A stretch of 27,982 nt of DNA from a virus. The position numbers and the translations under genes were made by a program. Shown piece by piece: positions 22,233 through 27,982 of the stretch. Position 1 is the first letter of the stretch. Each line of letters opens with the position of its first letter. The stretch is from IMG/VR virus record IMGVR_UViG_3300023172_000149, positions 1 through 27,982 of that record; one strand, given 5' to 3'. Under the pieces are notes generated by a model. It did no database searches. It was not told the origin of the DNA and was given only the letters and a program-made list of their open reading frames with translations.

Positions 22233-22874
22233 TCAAGCTTCAATTCCTGCTTCATTGACTTCATCCTCATTATTTGCATCAACTGGATACCAGAATTGTA
22301 CTGCAAAGTCAACAGTGAATTCTTCAATGGTATCTGTGTTATCATAAGAAAGGTCAATGGCAGAAATGTTAACTGGATAGATGTCAACAAATCTGTATTG
22401 TGCGAGAATGTTAGCAGAACCTGGAGTTCCAGCACCTTGCTCTCTAGTAACGTCACCTCTACCAAGTTGATAAACCTTGGCATTTCTCATGTAATCTTGT
22501 GGATCGGTGAATCCACTATGATCAGAGTATTGTGCGATTGACTGCATCCAACCTTCCATCACTCTTCTGATTGCAAAATCTTCATCGTTGATGATGGTTA
22601 CAGACCAATTATCGAAGGTTCTGTCTCCAGCAACCTTAAACTGTCTTCCTCTAAAAGGAACTTCAATTGCTGCAACATTAGATGCTGGAAGGGCAGCAGT
22701 TTTACATAAGAACTTGGAATCAAGTTGTACATCTGTGTTATTATTCCAAGAACCAAGACCTTGAGGGTCTCCAGGAATGTCTCCTGGAAGAACTACCTCA
22801 AACAGATTGGCGCGGGCACCGCCGCCGTTGAGTGACTTCTTAAAAGAAGATAAACTTCTAAATGGAATTGACAT
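22233..22874 (-). CDS. 19: Tail tube protein gp19
   Basis: gp19 forms the inner tube of the contractile tail. The 213-aa product (T4: 163 aa) has the family order VPFRGRQFKVAGDRTFDNW (about residues 72-90), TIINDEDFAIRRVMEGWM and, near the end, FVDIYPVNISAIDLSYDNTD followed by EEFTVDFAVQFWYPV. It follows the sheath gene as in T4. ATG at 22874 has an excellent AGGAGG site. The C-terminal 20 residues are acidic (NNEDEVNEAGIEA). Confidence 0.94.
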   Translation of the reverse strand: MSIPFRSLSSFKKSLNGGGARANLFEVVLPGDIPGDPQGLGSWNNNTDVQLDSKFLCKTAALPASNVAAIEVPFRGRQFKVAGDRTFDNWSVTIINDEDFAIRRVMEGWMQSIAQYSDHSGFTDPQDYMRNAKVYQLGRGDVTREQGAGTPGSANILAQYRFVDIYPVNISAIDLSYDNTDTIEEFTVDFAVQFWYPVDANNEDEVNEAGIEA

Positions 22875-22908
22875 TGTATTTTCCTCCTGATGGTTTTATT
22901 AGTTTAAA

Positions 22909-25476
22909 TCAAACAGATCCTGCAACTTCTTCAAAGGAAACTCCAGTTCGTGTTGCAACGAATGTGAGTGTTACATAGTTAATTGATTTGGCTGGCTTCA
23001 GGAAGATGTCAGCTCTAAACTCATTATTATCAATGATGTCTGGAGTGTTATTAGACTCATCACACTTAACCAGATAACCATAAAGACCTCTCTTGGCCTG
23101 AATGTCTCTGAGATAAGGTTCGACGATGTTTCTAAAGTTTGCTCTCGTGATTTCATCATTCAGTTCAAACAGAACGGTCTCTGCAGTTCTCTGAAGTGCT
23201 TGCTCAACGGTGAGGAACAAACGGCGAACGTTAATTCTATCAAACGCTGATGCGAAACCAAGAGCAGTCTTGTCACCAAAGAGTAAAATACCGTATCCAG
23301 GCTTATTAACGATTGCGTTAATTCTCTTAGGATAAAGTCTATCTCTTTGTGCCTTATTTGGGTTGTATGCAAGTTTAATTGCATTGTTCAGAACACCTCT
23401 TTGCTGTCCAGCAGGAGAGAACCAAGGATAAGCAAAGATTGAAGTTCTTACGCAAAGACCAGCAACGTCTGCATTACATGGGATGTAACGGAACTTGTTG
23501 TTGAATCTATCATAAGTGTACTTATAACCAGTATCAAGAATAGCGTAAGAAGATGAAGAAATTGGAGAGAAGAACTCAACAATGTTGTCAGTAATTTGCT
23601 CCGTTGTCAGGTATCTTGCTACTGATGGTGCAGAAGGATCTGGATCAGAAACAACATCGTATCTGTGAGGAGAAATGACGGCAATACAATCCTTTCTAGC
23701 ATCTGCAAGAGAAATCAGATAGTTTGCTTTTGCCTGAGACAGATACTTGGTGTCAAGACCAGGACCCATGATTAAGTAGTCAACTTCAACCTCTTCTTTG
23801 TTTTCAAAGAGTTGATAAGAAGATGTCAAATCTCCAAGAGTTGCTTTGAGACTTCCAGTCTTACCATTTTGACCAGCGAGGTAGTCAGTACCACCAGCAA
23901 GTTCATAAGTAACGTTACCCATTACACTGAACTTAGCATCTTGAGCTGCCAGGTTCCAGAGACCATCTGCTGCAGTATCATTTACATTCCAATCATCATA
24001 GATTGAAGATGTTGCATCAGTTTCGAAGAATGTTTGATAAACTCTCTCGGAGTTGCCGTTATCTGAAGGATTGTCTCCTGCATAAACAAAGGCAGAATAC
24101 TGTGCAAGATACTCTTTCCACCAAATTCTCAGTGCTGGGTCTACTGCAGAAATTGCATCAGTTGCTTTAGAGAGGAATAAGTGCTTCTCTAAGATGTTAC
24201 CCTGAATTCCAGTGATGTCTCCAGTGTCATCAACTACAACAACGTGAAGTGCGTCATGTCTTGCATTTCTATCATTTGCATACTGAGTATCAGTTGGTTT
24301 TGGTGCAATTGATCTCCAAGAAATTGTTGTATTATCAAGTGCCAAATTCTGACTATCATACCAATCAGAAACATCATCAGTGACTGTTGTAACTGATGTT
24401 AAAGCAACACCAGCAGAACTCATAAGTTGAACAGTATCTCCATCTCTGATGGAAGTTGCTCTGTTCTTTTCATCATAGGAAATTGCAGTAACAGTATCGG
24501 TAGAAGTATCTACTCTCTCAACAATCTTAACGTCGATAGAATCTTCGCTTTGACCTGTTACAATACCTTTGAGGTATCCAGTGAAAGATGAAGTTGTTCC
24601 TGCTCCAGGAAGAACTGCATCAGCAACTGCAACACTAACACCAAGACCAACTGCGGTTCCACCAGCACCAACTGCTTGAAGAACACTTGCTCCCAGTTTA
24701 ATTGTTTGGTCTGCTTTGTCGTCAATGAAGCAAACTTTCAGACCATTTGACCAAGAACCAGGGTTCTTTGCTGCAAAAACATAGTTCTTGCTGTCGTCAG
24801 AATGGTTTGCGTTGTAGTCGTCAAAGTTCTTAATCTTAAGTGAAGCATTACCTACAACAGAAGAACCTTCTTGGTTGTCGCTGTAAACTCCATTTACACT
24901 AAATGTAAGGTCATAATCTCCAGAACCTCCAAATGCAGTTCCGTCGATGATGATCTGTTCATCATCACCAAATCCAGTACCTCCATTAGTGACTGTGACT
25001 GCAACATCTGCAGTTGTGATGCCAGAAACTACAACTTGGAAAGTTGCATTTTCTCCAGAACCACCATAAGTTACTGATGCATCGCCGCTGGAAATTGAAT
25101 AAGTATCGGAAACAAAGTCTGAACTAGTTGTTCCAATTCCTACACCGTCAGCAGAAATAATTTCTCCACTGAGAACTCTCTTAGCATTAGCATTTACGAG
25201 GTCGTTTCCATCAGTTCTTACTACCTTCATTACTCCGCCATAGGAGAGGAAAGAAGAAGCACTCATCCAGTACTCATACTGACCATCTAAATTATTTGGT
25301 TTTCCAAATACATCAATTAACTGTTGCTCGGTAGAAATATTAATTGGTTCATCAACTGGTCCGATTGTAAATGGTCCAGCAATAGCACCGATGTTATCAA
25401 GTACATTATCAGCTCTTCCTATTGTTAGGTCAACCTCCCTGGTTAATACACCAGGAGATAATTGAGGAGTCGCCAT
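22909..25476 (-). CDS. 18: Tail sheath protein gp18
   Basis: gp18 is the contractile sheath around the tail tube. The 855-aa product is longer than T4 gp18 (659 aa). The N-terminal part (SPGVLTREVDLTIG, 7-20, and AIAGPFTIGPVDEP, 31-44) and the C-terminal part (FASAFDRINVRRLFLTVEQALQRTAETVLFELND and GVSFEEVAG) are typical sheath core. The middle holds additional domains; about 130 to 197 includes VTVTNGGTGFGDDEQIIIDG, a repeat-like beta motif common in marine phage structural proteins. ATG at 25476 has AAGGAG upstream and a near-consensus late promoter. Confidence 0.95.
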   Translation of the reverse strand: MATPQLSPGVLTREVDLTIGRADNVLDNIGAIAGPFTIGPVDEPINISTEQQLIDVFGKPNNLDGQYEYWMSASSFLSYGGVMKVVRTDGNDLVNANAKRVLSGEIISADGVGIGTTSSDFVSDTYSISSGDASVTYGGSGENATFQVVVSGITTADVAVTVTNGGTGFGDDEQIIIDGTAFGGSGDYDLTFSVNGVYSDNQEGSSVVGNASLKIKNFDDYNANHSDDSKNYVFAAKNPGSWSNGLKVCFIDDKADQTIKLGASVLQAVGAGGTAVGLGVSVAVADAVLPGAGTTSSFTGYLKGIVTGQSEDSIDVKIVERVDTSTDTVTAISYDEKNRATSIRDGDTVQLMSSAGVALTSVTTVTDDVSDWYDSQNLALDNTTISWRSIAPKPTDTQYANDRNARHDALHVVVVDDTGDITGIQGNILEKHLFLSKATDAISAVDPALRIWWKEYLAQYSAFVYAGDNPSDNGNSERVYQTFFETDATSSIYDDWNVNDTAADGLWNLAAQDAKFSVMGNVTYELAGGTDYLAGQNGKTGSLKATLGDLTSSYQLFENKEEVEVDYLIMGPGLDTKYLSQAKANYLISLADARKDCIAVISPHRYDVVSDPDPSAPSVARYLTTEQITDNIVEFFSPISSSSYAILDTGYKYTYDRFNNKFRYIPCNADVAGLCVRTSIFAYPWFSPAGQQRGVLNNAIKLAYNPNKAQRDRLYPKRINAIVNKPGYGILLFGDKTALGFASAFDRINVRRLFLTVEQALQRTAETVLFELNDEITRANFRNIVEPYLRDIQAKRGLYGYLVKCDESNNTPDIIDNNEFRADIFLKPAKSINYVTLTFVATRTGVSFEEVAGSV

Positions 25477-25511
25477 GTTTCTCTCCTTGTTGATCTCAGA
25501 TTAACTAAATT

Positions 25512-25519
25512 TATTTATT
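25512..25519 (-). promoter_or_regulatory. Near-consensus late promoter for gp18
   Basis: AATAAATA on the minus strand, one base off the T4-type late consensus, lies about 36 bases before the gp18 ATG in the 80-base gap after the small Cys4 gene. Strong expression of sheath and tube would fit a promoter here. Confidence 0.5.
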
Positions 25520-25556
25520 AAAAAGTACTATTTCAGGAGAGGAAACTGTGCGTGAA

Positions 25557-25796
25557 CTACCAATCTGGATATTCCCAGTTAGAATTTAAAGATTTTTTCT
25601 TTGGTCTTAATTTTCTAGTCTCCATAATCCTACTTATAGTACATTTTTTGCATTCGTAAGAATATGAAGATGCATTATAATTTTTCTTCTTAGTTCTATA
25701 AAATCCATCAATTAAATCTTTAGTTTCTCCACACACTCTACAAGTTCTTTCAGTGAGATAAAGATGCTCTAAATTAAAATGATCATTTACATCCAT
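25557..25796 (-). CDS. 79-aa Cys4 zinc-finger protein
   Basis: The 79-aa product has two CxxC pairs, Cys19-x2-Cys22 (CRVCGETKDLIDGFY) and Cys49-x2-Cys52 (YECKKC), and a basic C-terminal part (RKLRPKKK). This layout occurs at the start of phage HNH and endonuclease VII-like proteins, but the catalytic His residues of an HNH nuclease are not seen, so it is a zinc-binding protein at most. Its ATG at 25796 overlaps the terminase stop (TGATG); a GTG at 25811 is less likely. A role near terminase in DNA packaging is an inference from position. Confidence 0.72.
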   Translation of the reverse strand: MDVNDHFNLEHLYLTERTCRVCGETKDLIDGFYRTKKKNYNASSYSYECKKCTISRIMETRKLRPKKKSLNSNWEYPDW

Positions 25797-27439
25797 CACA
25801 AATACTCCCACATGTGAGACATGTCTCCATACTCATCGGTAAACCATCTATCTCCATCTTTATCAACAAAACTAGTATCTCCTAGACCATCATCCATAAA
25901 ACCGAATGGTGCCATGTCCTGCTCAATTTGATTCTTTTGCTCCTCATAAAGTCTCTTGCGAACATCTTGGTCAGTAAGTTCTTTGAAGTAGTCTTGAGCA
26001 ACTAACCAGGCATAAATGACCAGACACATTGCTAAGTCATCATTACATCCTTCTTCTGCTTCAAATGAATTATGCTTTTGAATGAAAGTGGTAAGTTCGG
26101 AGATAATTTCATAATCATTGAAGATGAGTTTATCTTCTTCAATCATCGTCTTGAGATTAAGAGAACCAACTTTCTTAACTGTCTTGGACATCTTGACGCC
26201 AAGTTGAGTTTTCTTTCCAGAAAAACCCTGCCCAACAATCTGACCAGCTCTACCTCTCATAGAGCACATAAGAAGGTTTTGATACTCCAAGTCATACTGA
26301 AGAATACTTGCTACTTGATCTCCAATGTCATTAACTTCACAAAGAATAAAGGCACTGTTATAACTTCTCGCCACCTCATAAATGATGTTTGGGAATAACA
26401 TTGGTTTTATTTCATTATTCCTATACTTCGCAACTATCTTATGGGGAAATTCTGTAATGTCTACCACAACAAAAGCAGAATAATCTTCACTAACTCCTCT
26501 TGCTACATCAACAGTAATTGCATAATCGTGATTTTGTTTTGATTCTTCATAAACATCTAATCCGGCATTGCGTTTAATTGGATTATCGTAAATAAGACTC
26601 CTGAGTTTTGATGGTGCAATCAGAGTATCGACAGAACCTAAGAACTCACATTCAAACTCAACCTTAAACTGTGCTTCTGATGTGTTTGCAATCGTAGTCT
26701 CTTTCCACTTCTCATCACGTCCAGGAACTTCTGACCAATGAACGTCAGTTGGAACGTATTCATTCTTTCCCTTCTCTGCATCATGCCAGTACCTATAAAA
26801 ATGGTTCATCCCGTGAGGGGTGGAAACCATAATTACTTTGGTGCTTTTACCAGAAGTAATAGTAGGATAAACAGATGCAAAGAACGAGTCAGCAATGTGA
26901 TTTGGGACGAACGCGAATTCGTCGAGAAAGAGGATGTTAAATGACATACCTCGGACAGCACTTGCAGACGTAGAAGCTGCCAATATCTTACTGCCATTTT
27001 CTAATTCGATAGAACCTTTATTCCATGATATAATACCCTGCTGCATCCATTTTGGTAAATTCTCATAAGCAGTTGCAAGTCTCTGTAACAATTCCCTTGC
27101 AGTCGCTGCTTTGTTTGCCAGAATACCAATATTGACGCTATCATTAAAAATAAGATAGTGAAGTAGATAAGATACAACAGTCGTAGATTTGCCAGTCTGA
27201 CGAGGCATCTTACAGATGTTAAATCTGTGCTCATGAAACCTATTAATTAGTTTCTCTTGGAAATCATAGGGATGAAACTGTGTCAGACCCTCATCCAAAG
27301 AAACAATTTTAATATAGTTATTTGCAAAGTAAACAGGATCTTCCTTACACTTGATGAATTCCTCAATTTGATCTTGAGTAAACTCAATAGGAGTATTTGC
27401 TTTTTTTAATAGTGGATTGCCAAGATATACGTCACTCAT
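25796..27439 (-). CDS. 17: Large terminase subunit gp17
   Basis: gp17 is the motor that pumps DNA into the prohead and cuts it. The 547-aa product (T4: 610 aa) has Walker A PRQTGKST (79-86), Walker B ILFLDEFAF (169-177), the coupling motif VSTPHG (205-210), and the RNase H-like nuclease with Asp311 (TVDVARGVSEDY), Glu368 (CEVNDIGDQ) and Asp467-Asp468 (CNDDLAM). All expected active residues are present. The N-terminal extension of T4 gp17 is shorter here. ATG at 27439 has an AAGGAG site upstream, and the end overlaps the zinc-finger gene. Confidence 0.97.
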   Translation of the reverse strand: MSDVYLGNPLLKKANTPIEFTQDQIEEFIKCKEDPVYFANNYIKIVSLDEGLTQFHPYDFQEKLINRFHEHRFNICKMPRQTGKSTTVVSYLLHYLIFNDSVNIGILANKAATARELLQRLATAYENLPKWMQQGIISWNKGSIELENGSKILAASTSASAVRGMSFNILFLDEFAFVPNHIADSFFASVYPTITSGKSTKVIMVSTPHGMNHFYRYWHDAEKGKNEYVPTDVHWSEVPGRDEKWKETTIANTSEAQFKVEFECEFLGSVDTLIAPSKLRSLIYDNPIKRNAGLDVYEESKQNHDYAITVDVARGVSEDYSAFVVVDITEFPHKIVAKYRNNEIKPMLFPNIIYEVARSYNSAFILCEVNDIGDQVASILQYDLEYQNLLMCSMRGRAGQIVGQGFSGKKTQLGVKMSKTVKKVGSLNLKTMIEEDKLIFNDYEIISELTTFIQKHNSFEAEEGCNDDLAMCLVIYAWLVAQDYFKELTDQDVRKRLYEEQKNQIEQDMAPFGFMDDGLGDTSFVDKDGDRWFTDEYGDMSHMWEYL

Positions 27440-27454
27440 AACGAAACTCCTTTT

Positions 27455-27982
27455 TTAATCTACTTCCCAAATTAAAGAAGTGTCCGTTCTATTTAATGCT
27501 GCTGAAGACTTAATAGCAACTGTAATAATACTTCCAGGAGAAATAACAATTCTATAATCGGTCAAATCTAGATTGATAGAACCATCTTGTGCAATTACAT
27601 AGGTTGCAATAGGAGTATTTGATGATTCACTTATTGTTCCAGTTTCTTTACATACAAGAGCAATCGAATTGCCGCCTGGTTGTGATTTGAAGATGTGTGC
27701 TCCTGTAGCAAGTGGAGCATCTAGGAATAATAAAATTTCTGCAGCAGAAACACCTGTATCAATTGCCGATGTCAATCCTTTAAGAATTATCTCTCTGGCA
27801 TTGATAACTCCATTATTTGTGATTGGATTTTTTACCGATATCAGATGATGTAAGTCATTTGCAGTTAATCCAGCAGTATTTTTAGATGTGGAACTCGTAT
27901 AAGAATTGGACACAATCTTACCTTCTACTCCCATCATCATAGAAGCACCACAAGCACTCGCAGTGGACGCAATTCCAACACC
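27455..27982 (-). CDS. Virion structural protein, 5' end beyond the window
   Basis: The frame is open from the right window edge to the stop at 27455 (175 residues visible). It continues past the internal MMMG without a stop, so the real start lies outside and this is a partial gene. The visible part is low in charge and rich in Ser, Thr, Ala and Ile (for example NNGVINAREIILKGL and VIAQDGSINLDLTDYRIVISPGS), with a beta-rich look and a jelly-roll-like end ALNRTDTSLIWEVD. Its position just ahead of terminase suggests a neck, head or fibre component. I cannot identify a family. Confidence 0.65.
   Translation of the reverse strand, partial: GVGIASTASACGASMMMGVEGKIVSNSYTSSTSKNTAGLTANDLHHLISVKNPITNNGVINAREIILKGLTSAIDTGVSAAEILLFLDAPLATGAHIFKSQPGGNSIALVCKETGTISESSNTPIATYVIAQDGSINLDLTDYRIVISPGSIITVAIKSSAALNRTDTSLIWEVD

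Noticed and set aside
25557-25796. HNH homing endonuclease after terminase
   Set aside because: The two CxxC pairs are present, but the HNH catalytic residues are not, so only a zinc-binding protein is claimed.
1-27982. tRNA genes, CRISPR arrays, insertion sequences or attachment sites
   Set aside because: I saw no cloverleaf sequence, no spaced repeats, no transposase and no integrase in the window.

Overview
This window looks like the genome of a marine T4-like myovirus, most probably of the cyanophage type (host Prochlorococcus or Synechococcus). The basis is the combination of T4 head, tail and replication proteins with genes typical of marine T4-like phages: hsp20, a cobS-like AAA+ ATPase with a von Willebrand (VWA) partner, a DUF3110-like protein and a DUF3310-like protein. 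The DNA looks AT-rich. Every gene I can support is on the minus strand, so transcription runs from right to left. Genes are tightly packed, with many ATGA or TAATG stop/start overlaps. The host is inferred from gene content only; no photosystem gene lies in the window.

In transcription order, the right half is the virion block: the 3' part of a structural gene cut by the window edge (27982-27455), large terminase gp17, a small Cys4 protein, tail sheath gp18, tail tube gp19, portal gp20, a small acidic gp67-like core candidate, an 89-aa protein, prohead protease gp21, scaffold gp22 and major capsid gp23. A textbook terminator with a UUCG loop (16728-16756) closes the block. Exact TATAAATA late promoter motifs precede the gp67-like gene and gp22, and near matches precede gp18, gp20 and the 89-aa gene.

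The middle is a recombination and late-transcription block: a second gp19-fold tail protein, UvsY, a 68-aa protein, helicase UvsW, a 162-aa protein with a possible Sm-like domain, late sigma factor gp55, and gp47 / DUF3110-like / gp46 (the Mre11-Rad50-like nuclease). The only clear gap here (13362-13495) carries two back-to-back sigma70-type promoters, one of them a perfect consensus pointing antisense.

The left third is an early module: a 48-aa basic protein whose last codons form a terminator, a 708-aa VWA protein with an HEVGH motif, a zinc-ribbon protein, the CobS/MoxR-like ATPase, a DUF3310-like protein, and then the replisome cluster. Here gp45, gp44 and gp62 are separated by other genes: a membrane protein, a 151-aa unknown and a possible pyrimidine-dimer-glycosylase-like protein lie between gp45 and gp44; an Sm-like protein, a Dam methylase and a 47-aa protein lie between gp44 and gp62. 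RegA and a terminator follow. The window ends with hsp20 under its own exact late promoter, a 27-aa membrane ORF downstream of an inverted repeat, and a strong terminator.
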